From Elioraea tepida (GTDB taxonomy: Bacteria > Pseudomonadota > Alphaproteobacteria > Acetobacterales > Acetobacteraceae), in contig NZ_CP076448.1 in assembly GCF_019203965.1 (NCBI RefSeq), positions 434,001 through 498,000 on the forward strand: a stretch of DNA of 64,000 nt. Direction: 5' to 3'. The position numbers and the translations under genes were made by a program. Every line of letters begins with the position of its first letter. Position 1 is the stretch's first letter. Under the pieces are notes generated by a model. The model was not told the DNA's origin and made no database searches. It was given only the letters and a program-made list of their open reading frames with translations. Below, one piece after another: positions 55,776 through 64,000 of this stretch.

Positions 55776-56327
55776 AGTTAGGGCGCGTTCGATCGCCGAC
55801 GTGATGGCGCGGCTTTCGGGGGCTGTGGTTGCTCCCCAGGAGCCGGCGATCCGCCCGTCGCGGCCGACCAGATATTTGTGGAAATTCCAGCGCGGCGGCG
55901 AGGCCTGGCTTGCCGCCCAGCGGTAGAACGGATGTGCCTCGCGGCCCGTCACCCGGGTGATGGCGGCGAGCGGGAAGTCGATCCCGAACTCGACCTCGCA
56001 GAACTGCTTCACCGCGGCGTTGCTGTCCTTCTCCTGGCGGAAGTCGCCTGACGGCACGCCGATCACCACAAGACCCTGCGGCCCGTAGCGTTCGTGAAGC
56101 GCGCGCAAGCCCGCATACTGGTTGGTGAAGCCGCAGAACGAGGCGGTGTTGACCACAAGCAGCACCTTGCCGCGGAACTTGGAGAGCGGAATCGGGTCAC
56201 CCTCGATCCCGTCGAAGGTGAAGTCCCAGGCGAGCTGCGACGCCGCGGCCGGATCGGGGCGGAAAGGAGCGAGCGCGGCGCCGAGCGCCGCCAGCATGCC
56301 GAAGGTTCGTCTCACCTGGTCCACCAT
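55761..56327 (-). CDS. Exported glutathione-peroxidase-like protein
   Basis: A 188-residue thioredoxin-fold peroxidase of the GPx family. Residues 1-29 are a signal peptide (LAALGAALAPF core, AAAS cleavage), so it acts in the periplasm. The peroxidatic Cys65 is in NTASFCGFT and the Trp/Asn pair in PPRWNFHKYLVG. The usual Gln site (NQF) reads GDF in VPSGDFRQE, so the classical tetrad is altered. Without selenocysteine and probably using thioredoxin-like donors. It is convergent with, and overlaps, the Bcr/CflA gene. Confidence 0.87.
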   Translation of the reverse strand: MVDQVRRTFGMLAALGAALAPFRPDPAAASQLAWDFTFDGIEGDPIPLSKFRGKVLLVVNTASFCGFTNQYAGLRALHERYGPQGLVVIGVPSGDFRQEKDSNAAVKQFCEVEFGIDFPLAAITRVTGREAHPFYRWAASQASPPRWNFHKYLVGRDGRIAGSWGATTAPESRAITSAIERALTSPAA

Positions 56328-56454
56328 TGCCGAGTCTCCTTGACGCCCCCGATAAATCGGGCATTCCGCCGCGGCGACAAGTCCAGGCGGCGATCGACCC
56401 GGTGACGACCCGTCCGCCGAAGGCGGCGCTCGACGGCGGGGCCTGCGGCCCCCT

Positions 56455-56937
56455 CTAGCCGCGCGCGCGCAGGAGCCGCGCCTTCTCGCGCTGCCAGTCC
56501 CGCTCCCTGATCGCGGCGCGCTTGTCGGCCTTCTTCCGGCCTTCGGCGAGGCCGAGGAGAACCTTCGCCCGGCCGCGCTCATTGAAGTGGATCTGCAGCG
56601 GCACGAGGGTTGCGCCCTCGCGCGTCACCGCGCCGATCAGCTGCCGAAGCTGTTTGCGATGGAGCAGGAGCTTGCGCGGCGCCCGCGGCTCGAAGCGCGA
56701 CAGAACCCCGCCCTGATACTCGGGAATGTAGGCGTTGAAGAGCCAGAGCTCGCCGTCGCGTTCGCCGGCCCAGGCCTCGCTCAGCGTCGCCCGCCCGTGG
56801 CGGAGGCTTTTGACCTCGGGCCCCTTGAGCACGAGCCCCGCCTCGACGGTCTCGCGGATCGTATAGTCGTGCCGCGCCTTGCGGTTCTGCGCCACCACCC
56901 CGTGCGCGATCAGCCCCTGCTTGCGCGGCTCGGCCAC
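56455..56937 (-). CDS. smpB: SsrA-binding protein SmpB
   Basis: SmpB carries tmRNA to stalled ribosomes. The 160-residue protein has NRKARHDYTIRETVEAGLVL, GPEVKSLRHGRATLSEAW and the basic C-terminal tail KRAAIRERDWQREKARLL. It starts ten bases after dapA, a pairing common in alphaproteobacteria. No tmRNA gene was seen in the window. Confidence 0.96.
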   Translation of the reverse strand: MAEPRKQGLIAHGVVAQNRKARHDYTIRETVEAGLVLKGPEVKSLRHGRATLSEAWAGERDGELWLFNAYIPEYQGGVLSRFEPRAPRKLLLHRKQLRQLIGAVTREGATLVPLQIHFNERGRAKVLLGLAEGRKKADKRAAIRERDWQREKARLLRARG

Positions 56938-56947
56938 CGGAGACCCA

Positions 56948-57826
56948 TCAGTTCAACAGTCCCGCCTCGACCAAGGCGGCGCGCACCCTCGCCTTGTTCG
57001 CCTCCGACACCGGAGCGAGCGGCAGGCGGCAGGTCTCCTCGCAATGGCCGAGCAGATGGGCGGCGTATTTCACCGGCCCGGGCGAAGTCTCGCAGAACAT
57101 CGCATCATGCACTGGCAGGAGCCGATCCTGGATCGCCATCGCGGTCGCGGTCTCACCGCGCTGCCACGCCTCCTGCATCTCGGCGCAAAGCCTCGGCGCG
57201 ACGTTCGCCGTGACCGAGATGCACCCCACCCCTCCGGCGGCGAGGAAGGCCACGGCCGTGTGGTCCTCCCCCGAGAGCTGGATGAAGTCCGGCCCGCAGG
57301 CGCGCCTCTGCTGGAGCGGTCGGGCGAGATTGGCAGTGGCATCCTTCACCCCGACGATGGTCGGCAGCTTGGCGAGCCGCGCCATCGTCTCGACCGTCAT
57401 GTCCACGGCCGACCGGCCGGGAATGTTGTAGATAATGATTGGAAGATCAGTCGCTTCCGCAATGGCCTTGAAGTGGAGGTAGAGCCCCTCCTGGGTCGGG
57501 CGGTTGTAGTAGGGGGTCACCACCAGGGCCGCGTCGGCGCCGGCCTGCTTGGCATGGCGCGTGAGGTCGATCGCCTCCTCGGTGGAGTTCGAGCCGGTTC
57601 CCGCGACCACCGGCACGCGCCGCCCCGCCGCCTCGACGCAGAGCTCCACCACGCGCTTGTGCTCTGCGTGGCTCAGAGTGGGGCTTTCGCCGGTGGTGCC
57701 GACAGGCACGAGCCCATGCGTTCCTTCCTGCACCTGCCAGTCGACAAACTCCTGGAAGGCCTTCTCGTCTATCGAACCGTCACGGCGCATCGGCGTGATG
57801 AGAGCAACGAGCGAACCCTTGAGCAT
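56948..57826 (-). CDS. dapA: 4-hydroxy-tetrahydrodipicolinate synthase
   Basis: DapA condenses pyruvate with aspartate semialdehyde in lysine and diaminopimelate synthesis. The 292-residue TIM barrel has [14 protein letters not shown], Tyr133 in YNIPGRSA and the Schiff-base Lys161 in GVKDATANL. Start ATG gives [13 protein letters not shown]; the same frame is open far upstream as an antisense artefact of slt. It diverges from slt across 96 bases. Confidence 0.96.
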   Translation of the reverse strand: MLKGSLVALITPMRRDGSIDEKAFQEFVDWQVQEGTHGLVPVGTTGESPTLSHAEHKRVVELCVEAAGRRVPVVAGTGSNSTEEAIDLTRHAKQAGADAALVVTPYYNRPTQEGLYLHFKAIAEATDLPIIIYNIPGRSAVDMTVETMARLAKLPTIVGVKDATANLARPLQQRRACGPDFIQLSGEDHTAVAFLAAGGVGCISVTANVAPRLCAEMQEAWQRGETATAMAIQDRLLPVHDAMFCETSPGPVKYAAHLLGHCEETCRLPLAPVSEANKARVRAALVEAGLLN

Positions 57827-57922
57827 CGGCCTCTCCCTCGTGCGGCGTCCGGCCGCATCGTCCCTCCCTCGCACCTCGCGCCCGCCGTGACAAGTGCCGC
57901 CCTCGCACCCTACAACCGCGGC

Positions 57923-59881
57923 ATGGGTCTGCGGCGTGTTGCGAGTCTCGCGCTTCTGTGGCTTGCCCTCGCTCCGGCGGGGGCTGCCGCCCAGGCGCTC
58001 GATTCTGCCTGCCGCGCCGCCGTGATCGCCGCCGCGGCGGGGCGCTGGTCGGAAGCGACCCGGTGCAACCAGAAGGTGCCAGCCAAGGTGATCCTCTGGC
58101 TTCGCCTCGTCTCCGGCCCGGCGAGCGCGGGCGAGCTTGCTGCCTTCCTCGCCGAGAATCCGGACTGGCCGCTTGCCACCGCGCTCGCCCGCCGCGCCGA
58201 GGCCGCGCATGCGGAGCTTCTCGACGACGACGCCGTTCGTCGCTTCTTCGCCCGCCGCCCGCCGGTCACGGAGGCCGGGATGCTCCGCCTCGCCGAGGCG
58301 CTCGAGACGACGAACCCGTCCGAGGCCGCGCGTCTGCGTCGTGCCGCCTGGGTGGAGATGCGTGCCGACGCTGCGGCCGAGCGCGCCTTCCTCGGCCGCC
58401 ATGGCGGCGTGCTCCGGGCGGAAGACCACTGGGCGCGGTTCGACCGGCTCACCTGGGCCCGCGAGACCGCGGCGGCGCTGCGTCTCCTCGACATGATCCC
58501 GCCGGGTCGGCAGGTGGCGGCGCGCGCCCGGCTCGAGGCGCTCGCAGGCAACGAGGGTGACCTTGTGCAGATGCAGGAGGCGCAGCGTGACCCGCTCGTG
58601 TTCCTCGAGCGCGCGCGCAGCCTCCGCCGCCAGGACCGTGACGACGAGGCGCTGCGGCACTGGATGAGCCTCGGCGCGGCGGCACAGTCGGCCGCCGACG
58701 TGGACAAGCTGCCGCAGTTCTGGGCGGAACGGCAGATCCTGATCCGCCGGCTCCTGCGTCGGGGCGAGGACGCGCGCGCGCGTGACCTCGCCGCCGCGCA
58801 TGGCCTGCCGCCGCGGCCCACCGAGGCCTATCTCGAGGCGGAGTTCCTCGCGGGATGGATCAGCCTGCGCAGGCTGGGCGAGCCCGCCCGCGCGCTCGGG
58901 CATTTCACCGCGATCGAGCGCGCTGCCGTCGCGCCGATCAGTATCGCCCGTGGCGGCTACTGGCGCGGGCGTGCGCTTGCCGCGCTCGGGCGCACGGAGG
59001 AGGCTCGCGCCGCGTGGCGCGCTGCCGCCGAGCATCCCTTCACCTTCTATGGCCAGCTCGCTGCCCTCGCCGCCGGGGAGAGCGAGGCGGAGCTCGCGCT
59101 GAAGATCGCGGCCACCGCACCGCCCGCCGCCGAGCCTGCGCATGTCGCCGCCTTCGCGGGCCGCGAACTCGCCGAAGCCGCCAGGATCTTCGCAGCGATC
59201 GGCGACCGGCGTCGCGCCCGGCAGGTGCTCCTGCGCATGGCCGAGATCGCGCCTGACCCGGTCGATCGCGGCCTCGTCGGGTCGCTCGCTGTCGCGCTGG
59301 GGCAGGCCGAGACGGGGGTGTGGATCGCCCGGCGCGTGGCCGCCACCACCGGCACCATTCTGCCCGACGCGGGCTGGCCGACACCGGTCGATCCTCCCCC
59401 TGGGATCGAGCGCGCCCTCGCCTTCGCCTTGATGCGCCAGGAGAGCAATTTCGAGGCCGATGCCATCAGCCCCGCCGGCGCACGCGGCCTGATGCAGCTG
59501 ATGCCCGCCACCGCCCGGGCGATAGCGCGAGAGCTCGGCGAGCCCTCGCTCGCCGATCGCCTCACCGATCCGCAGGCGAACATGCGCCTCGGCACCGCCT
59601 ATCTCGCCAAGCGCCTTGACGAGTTCGACGGCGCGCTCCCGCTCGCTCTTGCCGCCTACAACGCGGGCGCGCACCGGGTTCGCCAGTGGCTCGACCAGAA
59701 CGGCGATCCGCGCACGGGAGGGATCGATCCGATCGACTGGATCGAGCTGATCCCGTTCGCCGAGACCCGGAACTACGTGATGCGCGTGATCGAGAGCATG
59801 CTCGTCTACCGCGCCCGCGCCGGCGGGGCGGAGGCGTCGGCGCGCCACCCGCTGCGCGCGCTTGCCTCGGCGCGGCTATGA
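57923..59881 (+). CDS. slt: Soluble lytic murein transglycosylase
   Basis: A 652-residue periplasmic enzyme that cleaves peptidoglycan to anhydromuropeptides. Signal peptide at residues 1-24 (cleavage near GAAA/QA), then a long alpha-helical superhelix with repeated [12 protein letters not shown]-type helices, and the C-terminal SLT catalytic domain. The catalytic Glu507 is in MRQESNF, followed by [16 protein letters not shown] and [13 protein letters not shown]. It heads a chain of five genes, each overlapping the next by 4 bases. Confidence 0.93.
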   Translation: MGLRRVASLALLWLALAPAGAAAQALDSACRAAVIAAAAGRWSEATRCNQKVPAKVILWLRLVSGPASAGELAAFLAENPDWPLATALARRAEAAHAELLDDDAVRRFFARRPPVTEAGMLRLAEALETTNPSEAARLRRAAWVEMRADAAAERAFLGRHGGVLRAEDHWARFDRLTWARETAAALRLLDMIPPGRQVAARARLEALAGNEGDLVQMQEAQRDPLVFLERARSLRRQDRDDEALRHWMSLGAAAQSAADVDKLPQFWAERQILIRRLLRRGEDARARDLAAAHGLPPRPTEAYLEAEFLAGWISLRRLGEPARALGHFTAIERAAVAPISIARGGYWRGRALAALGRTEEARAAWRAAAEHPFTFYGQLAALAAGESEAELALKIAATAPPAAEPAHVAAFAGRELAEAARIFAAIGDRRRARQVLLRMAEIAPDPVDRGLVGSLAVALGQAETGVWIARRVAATTGTILPDAGWPTPVDPPPGIERALAFALMRQESNFEADAISPAGARGLMQLMPATARAIARELGEPSLADRLTDPQANMRLGTAYLAKRLDEFDGALPLALAAYNAGAHRVRQWLDQNGDPRTGGIDPIDWIELIPFAETRNYVMRVIESMLVYRARAGGAEASARHPLRALASARL

Positions 59882-60582
59882 GCGTGTCGTTCGGCGGCGT
59901 GCGCGCCATCGTTCTGTCCGGCCACGGCACCGTGTTCGACAGCGCCGCCGCCGTCCGCTCGGCGGCGGACGCGCTCGGCGAGCGCACCGAGGCGCTGGCC
60001 GCCCTGTGGGCCGCGAAGCGGTTCGAGTATGCCTGGATCGCCACCGCAACGGGCCGGCGGACCGAACTGTGGCAGATCACCGGCGAGGCGCTGGACCATG
60101 CGATGGCGGCCCTCGGCCTCGGGCAGAACCGGCTGCTCCGCGCGCGTCTGATGCAGGGCCTGCTGCAGGCCCCTCCGTTCCCCGACGCGCGCCCCGCGCT
60201 CGCCGCGCTTGCCGGCAACCGCCACCGCCCGCTCGCGCTTCTGACTAACGCCTCGACGATGATGGCGACCGCGACCGCGAAGGCAGGCGAGGTCTTCGCC
60301 CTGTTCGACGCCCTCCTCTCGGCCGAGCCGACCGGCGTGTTCAAGCCAAGCCCCGTCGTCTACCAGCTCGCTCCGGCCCGGTTCGGGCTCGCACCAGGCG
60401 AGATCGCCTATGTCTCGGCGCACCCTTGGGACATCGCCGGCGCGACGCTTGCCGGGCTGCGCACCATCTGGCTGAACCGAACAGGAGCCGTTGCGGAGTT
60501 TTCCTGGGCCCCGCCGGCGGCGGTGATCGCGAGCCTCGCCGAGCTGCCTGGGCTGGTCGAGGCCGGACAGAAGGTGGCGTGA
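59878..60582 (+). CDS. Type II haloacid-dehalogenase homologue lacking the catalytic Asp
   Basis: A 234-residue HAD protein that aligns with L-2-haloacid dehalogenases: GTVFDS (residues 17-22), LWAAKRFEYAW, LLTNAS, VFKPSPVVYQLA (Lys156) and VSAHPWDIAGA (Asp185). But motif I reads IVLSGHGTVFD: Ser14 replaces the nucleophilic Asp, Ala45 stands where the active-site Arg should be, and His182 replaces the usual Asn. The codon at Ser14 is TCC, two changes from Asp, so it is not a single read error. Dehalogenase activity is unlikely; a binding or altered role is possible. The ATG overlaps the slt stop by 4 bases. Confidence 0.8.
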   Translation: MSVSFGGVRAIVLSGHGTVFDSAAAVRSAADALGERTEALAALWAAKRFEYAWIATATGRRTELWQITGEALDHAMAALGLGQNRLLRARLMQGLLQAPPFPDARPALAALAGNRHRPLALLTNASTMMATATAKAGEVFALFDALLSAEPTGVFKPSPVVYQLAPARFGLAPGEIAYVSAHPWDIAGATLAGLRTIWLNRTGAVAEFSWAPPAAVIASLAELPGLVEAGQKVA

Positions 60583-61445
60583 CGTCGGAGGCGCCTGACC
60601 TCCGAGGGGCGGCTCTCCGCTTCGTGCGCGTCCGTGGGGGGCTTCGTGTCGGCGTGTACACCTGGGGTGAGGCGACCACACGAACGCCTCTTCTCTGCCT
60701 GCCTGGCCTCGTGCGGACGGGCGGCGATTTCGCCCTTCTTGCCGAGCGGCACGCGCCGAGGCGTCTCGTCGTCTCGCTCGACTATCCCGGCCGCGGCCTG
60801 TCAGACCGGGCGCTTCTGTGGCGCCGCTACCTTCCGGAACGCACGCTGAAGGACGTGATCGATGTCTGCGCGGCGCTCGGGCTCCGGCGCGTCGTCACGG
60901 TCGGCACCTCGCTCGGGGCAGTGCTCGCGATGGCGCTCGCCACCGTCCGGCCGAGACTCGTCACCGCCGCGGTGCTCAATGACGCAGGGCCGGTGCTCGA
61001 TGGAAGCGGCCTTGCGTTCGTGCGCGGCTTCGTCGGGCATGACCATCCGCAGCCGAGCCTCAAGGCAGCCATCGCCTTCCTGCAGAGGTGCCTGCCGTGG
61101 CTCTCGCTCCGCACCGAGCACGAATGGCGGCAGATGGCGCTGTTGACGTTCCGCAAGCATGACGATGGCACGTGGCGCGCGGCCTGGGACACGCGGATCG
61201 CCCGCGTGCTCGAACGACCGGCGAGCGGGGACCTCTGGGAGCTGTTCGCGCCGCTTCAGCGCATTCCCGCCCTTCTCGTGCGCGGCGGGGCGAGCGACGT
61301 TCTCTCGGCGGAGACGGCGGCGGCGATGCGCGCGCGCTTCCCCTCCCTCCGCTATGTCGAGCTGCCCGGTGTCGGGCATGCACCTACCCTCTCGGAGCCC
61401 GGACTCGCCGAGGAGGTCGATGCGTTTCTCGAGGCGCAGCCGTGA
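60579..61445 (+). CDS. Alpha/beta hydrolase
   Basis: A 288-residue hydrolase. LLCLPGLVRTGGDFALLAER gives the oxyanion region (with LPG instead of the common HG), nucleophile GTSLGAVLAM, acid in VRGGASDVLS and His in LPGVGHAPTL. No signal peptide. The GTG start overlaps the HAD gene (GTGA) and its own stop overlaps pgpA the same way. Substrate unknown; position in a murein/phospholipid operon hints at a lipid or cell-wall ester, but that is a guess. Confidence 0.85.
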   Translation: MTSEAPDLRGAALRFVRVRGGLRVGVYTWGEATTRTPLLCLPGLVRTGGDFALLAERHAPRRLVVSLDYPGRGLSDRALLWRRYLPERTLKDVIDVCAALGLRRVVTVGTSLGAVLAMALATVRPRLVTAAVLNDAGPVLDGSGLAFVRGFVGHDHPQPSLKAAIAFLQRCLPWLSLRTEHEWRQMALLTFRKHDDGTWRAAWDTRIARVLERPASGDLWELFAPLQRIPALLVRGGASDVLSAETAAAMRARFPSLRYVELPGVGHAPTLSEPGLAEEVDAFLEAQP

Positions 61446-61897
61446 GCGGGCTTGCATCTCTTTGGGGCGTGGGACGGCTCCGCCCCGCTCCGGGAACCTG
61501 GGGAAGCCTCGTCGCGCTCGCCCCGGGAGCCGCTCTGCTCGCGCTCGGCGGCCCCGGCCTTGTGGCTCTGGCCGCGCTCGCTCTTGCCTGGGCAGGCTGG
61601 CGCGCGGTCTCCGCCCTGCCCCCCGACGAGCAGGCGAACGACGCGGGCTGGATCGTGGTCGACGAGGCGGCAGGCCAATGGCTTGCCCTTGCCGGGCTTG
61701 CGACCGTCACGCCTGCCGGCCTCGTCGCCGCGTTCCTGCTGTTCCGCGCCTTCGACGTTCTCAAGCCCTGGCCCGTCTCCTGGGCCGACCGGCGCAAGGA
61801 CGCGCTCGGCATCATGCTCGATGATCTCGTGGCGGGCGCGCTCGCTGCCGCTATCCTCCTCGCGGTGAGGCTTGTCGTTCCGGAGGCGCTGCCGTGA
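61442..61897 (+). CDS. pgpA: Phosphatidylglycerophosphatase A
   Basis: PgpA removes the phosphate from phosphatidylglycerol phosphate, the last step to phosphatidylglycerol. The 151-residue membrane protein starts LASLWGVGRLRPAPGTWGS and has the active-site regions WIVVDEAAGQW, FRAFDVLKPWPV and IMLDDLVAGALAA. GTG start overlapping the hydrolase stop; the next gene overlaps its own stop. Confidence 0.93.
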   Translation: MSGLASLWGVGRLRPAPGTWGSLVALAPGAALLALGGPGLVALAALALAWAGWRAVSALPPDEQANDAGWIVVDEAAGQWLALAGLATVTPAGLVAAFLLFRAFDVLKPWPVSWADRRKDALGIMLDDLVAGALAAAILLAVRLVVPEALP

Positions 61898-62379
61898 CCC
61901 CTGCCCTGCTCGCCGAGGCCGAGGCGCTGCTCGCGCTCCTGCGGGAGCGCGGCTTGAGGCTTGCGACCGCCGAGAGCTGCACGGGCGGGCTGATCGCGGC
62001 GACGCTGACGGCGATCGCCGGCTCCTCCGATGTGGTCGAGCGCGGCTTCGTCACCTACTCGAACGAGGCGAAGCAGGAGCTGCTGGGCGTGGGCGCCGTG
62101 ACACTCGCGGCCAAGGGGGCGGTGAGCGAGGAGGTCGCACGAGCCATGGCCGAAGGGGCGCTTGCCCGCTCCCCTGCCGAGCTCGCGCTGTCCGTCACCG
62201 GGATCGCGGGCCCCGGCGGGGCGACAGAGACGAAGCCGGTCGGCCTCGTGTTCCTCGGCGGTGCGAGACGCGGCCGCGCCACCTTCGTCGAACGGCACGT
62301 GTTCGCCGGAGACCGTTCAGAGGTGCGGCTTGCCTCGGTTGCGGCCGCGTTTCGCATCGCCCGATCGCTGGCCGACTGA
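61894..62379 (+). CDS. pncC: CinA-family nicotinamide-nucleotide amidohydrolase
   Basis: A 161-residue stand-alone C-terminal CinA domain that deamidates NMN to nicotinate mononucleotide in NAD recycling. The motifs TAESCTGGLIAATLTAI, ERGFVTYSNEAKQELLGV, LSVTGIAGPGG and TKPVGLVFLG are all present. The GTG overlaps the pgpA stop by 4 bases. pgpA-cinA pairing is seen in many proteobacteria. Confidence 0.92.
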   Translation: MTPALLAEAEALLALLRERGLRLATAESCTGGLIAATLTAIAGSSDVVERGFVTYSNEAKQELLGVGAVTLAAKGAVSEEVARAMAEGALARSPAELALSVTGIAGPGGATETKPVGLVFLGGARRGRATFVERHVFAGDRSEVRLASVAAAFRIARSLAD

Positions 62380-62571
62380 GCGACGGCCCGCGCCCGCGTT
62401 CCGCCACGGATCGCGCCTTGCCGGCAGCCCGAGCCCCCCTCCCCGTCGGGCAGAAATCGCCCCGCGCTGGGCCGGCCGCGACAGCCTCGCTCGGCCGACC
62501 GAGCACTCCCCCGGCGATTTCGGCGGCGGACGATCAGCCGGTGATTCGTCGCCGGCGACAGGCCGCGCGAG
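62380..62571. other. Intergenic gap between converging pncC and molybdenum-hydroxylase genes
   Basis: The 192 bases are GC-rich. I see no gene, clear hairpin with T-run or repeat in them. Confidence 0.4.
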
Positions 62572-63369
62572 TCAGCCCGCGGCGGCGACCGCCCGCTTGG
62601 CCATCACCCCGATCAGGTGGGCGCGATACTCCTTCGAGCCGTGGATGTCGCCGTTGAGCCCGTCCACAGGCGTCGTGATTCCGTCGAGCGCGGCGGGCGA
62701 CCAGTTCGCGGCGAGAGCCGCCTCCATCGCCGCGTGGCGGAACACGCCGTTCGCGCCCGCCCCGGTGACCGCGACGCGCACCCCCGCCGGCCCCTTGGCG
62801 ACGAACACGCCAACCATCGCATAGCGCGAGGCCGGGTTGGGGAACTTCATGTAGGCCGCCTTCTCCGGGATCGGGAAGGAGACCGCGGTGACGATCTCGC
62901 CAGGCTCGAGGGCGGTCGAGAACATTCCGGTGAAGAAGTCATCGGCCGCGATCGCGCGGGCGTTCGTGTGCACCGTCGCCCCGAGCGCCAGAACCGCTGC
63001 CGGATAGTCGGCCGCCGGGTCGTTGTTCGCGACCGAGCCGCCGATCGTCCCGCGGTTCCGCACCTGGTTGTCACCGATATGGGCGGCGAGCTTCGCAAGC
63101 GCAGGGATCGCCCGCATCACCTCGGCCGAGGAGGCGACGGCGGCGTGCGTCGTCATGCCGCCGATCCGCACCGTTCTCCCCGAGACGGTGATCCCCTTGA
63201 GGTCGGGGATCGCGGCGAGGTCGACGATCGCCGTGGGGCGGGCGAGGCGCTGCTTGAGGGTGGGGATCAGCGTCTGCCCGCCCGACATCGGCCGTGCCTC
63301 CGGATCTGCGGCGAGCAGAGCCACCGCGTCGGCGAGGCTGGTCGGGCGGTGATAGGCGAAATCGTACAT
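62572..63369 (-). CDS. Molybdenum hydroxylase FAD-binding medium subunit
   Basis: A 265-residue FAD subunit of the xanthine dehydrogenase/aerobic CO dehydrogenase (CoxM) family, passing electrons from the Fe-S subunit to the acceptor. FAD motifs: PMSGGQTLIPTLKQRL, IGDNQVRNRGTIGGSVANND and the KFPNPASRYAMVGVFV region. It follows the large-subunit gene by 45 bases. The small Fe-S subunit is not in the window; it could lie upstream of the large subunit or elsewhere. Confidence 0.91.
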   Translation of the reverse strand: MYDFAYHRPTSLADAVALLAADPEARPMSGGQTLIPTLKQRLARPTAIVDLAAIPDLKGITVSGRTVRIGGMTTHAAVASSAEVMRAIPALAKLAAHIGDNQVRNRGTIGGSVANNDPAADYPAAVLALGATVHTNARAIAADDFFTGMFSTALEPGEIVTAVSFPIPEKAAYMKFPNPASRYAMVGVFVAKGPAGVRVAVTGAGANGVFRHAAMEAALAANWSPAALDGITTPVDGLNGDIHGSKEYRAHLIGVMAKRAVAAAG

Positions 63370-63414
63370 GGTCGGTCCCTTCCTTCGCTCGGGCTGCCTT
63401 GGGCTTCGGTGCCG

Positions 63415-64000
63415 CTACTCGGCCGCCATGCGCGGGCGGTTGGCGTTGATGATGCTCCACACCTTCTGCGGTGTCGCGGGCATGTCGATGTGGCGCACGC
63501 CATACTCCTTCAGCGCGTCGACGACCGCCCCGATCACCGCAGGCGGAGCGCCGATCGCGCCGACCTCGCCGCACCCTTTCACCCCGAGCGGGTTGTGGGT
63601 GCAGAGCGTGATCGAGTGCCCGACGGTGATGTTCGGCACGTCATCGGCCCGCGGCATCGTGTAGTCCATCATGCTGCCAGAAAGGAGCTGGCCGTCTTCG
63701 TCATAGACGCATGTCTCGAGCAGCGCCTGGCCGATTCCCTGAACCACCCCGCCCTGTACCTGCCCCTCGACGATCATCGGGTTGATGACGCGTCCGACAT
63801 CGTCCACCGCCGTGAAGTTCACCACCTGTGTCGCGCCCGTCTCGGGGTCGATCTCCACCTCGGCGATGTGGCAGCCGCCCGGGAAGGTGAAGTTCTTCGG
63901 GTCGTAGAACGCCGTCTCTTCGAGGCCGGGTTCGAGCTCGTCAATCGGGTAGTTGTGCGGCACGTAGGCCGCGAGGCTGATCTCGGCGAGCGTCTTCGCG
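63415..64000 (-). CDS. Molybdenum hydroxylase large subunit, C-terminal part (5' end outside window)
   Basis: The C-terminal roughly 190 residues of a molybdopterin-binding large subunit (CoxL/xanthine dehydrogenase type). Visible: [57 protein letters not shown] and the catalytic glutamate in [15 protein letters not shown]. The frame remains open to the window edge. The active-site loop that separates true CO dehydrogenase (AYXCSFR) from other family members lies outside, so the substrate cannot be told. Confidence 0.92.
   Translation of the reverse strand, partial: AKTLAEISLAAYVPHNYPIDELEPGLEETAFYDPKNFTFPGGCHIAEVEIDPETGATQVVNFTAVDDVGRVINPMIVEGQVQGGVVQGIGQALLETCVYDEDGQLLSGSMMDYTMPRADDVPNITVGHSITLCTHNPLGVKGCGEVGAIGAPPAVIGAVVDALKEYGVRHIDMPATPQKVWSIINANRPRMAAE

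Noticed and set aside
56948-59848. A roughly 970-codon minus-strand frame running through slt into dapA
   Set aside because: Only the last 292 codons are DapA. The rest is the antisense of slt, which has a clear signal peptide and catalytic motif.

Overview
The window is a contiguous, very GC-rich (about 70%) chromosomal segment packed with housekeeping genes. The gene families point to an alphaproteobacterium, most likely in the Acetobacteraceae/Rhodospirillales area: a cytochrome bc1 assembly chaperone, DUF1489, a YceD-rpmF-plsX-fabH block, HemB without the zinc cysteines, a RibBA with a degenerate second domain, a K+-independent H+-pyrophosphatase, and the folK-rpoZ-rel-pdxJ-acpS-lepB-rnc-era-recO block. 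Genus is inference. I see no rRNA or tRNA gene, insertion sequence, phage gene or CRISPR array.

Layout. 1-3913 (+): end of metG, tatD, a PhnP-like metallo-hydrolase, mazG, an EamA exporter. 3972-6950 (-): inositol-phosphatase family gene, a solitary groES, hflX, hfq. 7131-12419 (-): HAD phosphatase, D-amino acid aminotransferase, fabH, plsX, rpmF, yceD-like gene, bc1 chaperone; bamE diverges. 13285-24286 (-): hppA, MFS transporter, thiL, nusB, riboflavin genes (ribH, ribBA, ribE, ribD), nrdR, glyA, rpiB and a DUF6898-like gene. 24324-27842 (+): metY, hemB and a PEP-CTERM surface protein behind a good sigma-54 promoter. 27923-31401 (-): thioesterase, two alpha/beta hydrolases and a CoA-transferase, with an aldehyde dehydrogenase diverging. 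33127-39685 is the most accessory part: a second, glycine-rich PEP-CTERM protein, a flavin monooxygenase, a complete TRAP transporter, a cysteine-dioxygenase-like cupin, a DUF1489 gene and a small putative exported protein. 39846-43057 (+): penicillin-acylase-family hydrolase and the N-end-rule leucyltransferase bpt. 43208-53087 (-): parC, recO, era, rnc, lepB, acpS, pdxJ, rel, rpoZ, folK. 53207-55775 (+): NYN-domain protein, family 5-like uracil-DNA glycosylase, Bcr/CflA exporter. 55761-57826 (-): exported glutathione-peroxidase-like protein, smpB, dapA. 57923-62379 (+): five genes chained by 4-bp overlaps (slt, a nucleophile-less HAD protein, an alpha/beta hydrolase, pgpA, cinA-type pncC). 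62572-64000 (-): two subunits of a molybdenum hydroxylase, the second running off the window.

How the genes fit together. Most of the window is core metabolism and information processing in tightly overlapping operons. The riboflavin block makes flavins and feeds directly into nusB and thiL. plsX-fabH start fatty acid and phospholipid synthesis. rnc-era-recO and rel-rpoZ join RNA processing, ribosome assembly and the stringent response. The parts most worth a second look are the sigma-54-driven PEP-CTERM gene with a 20-bp duplicated leader, the haloacid-dehalogenase homologue that has lost its catalytic Asp, the orphan groES, the hflX gene with no ordinary start codon before its conserved N-terminus, and the monooxygenase/TRAP/cupin catabolic cluster.
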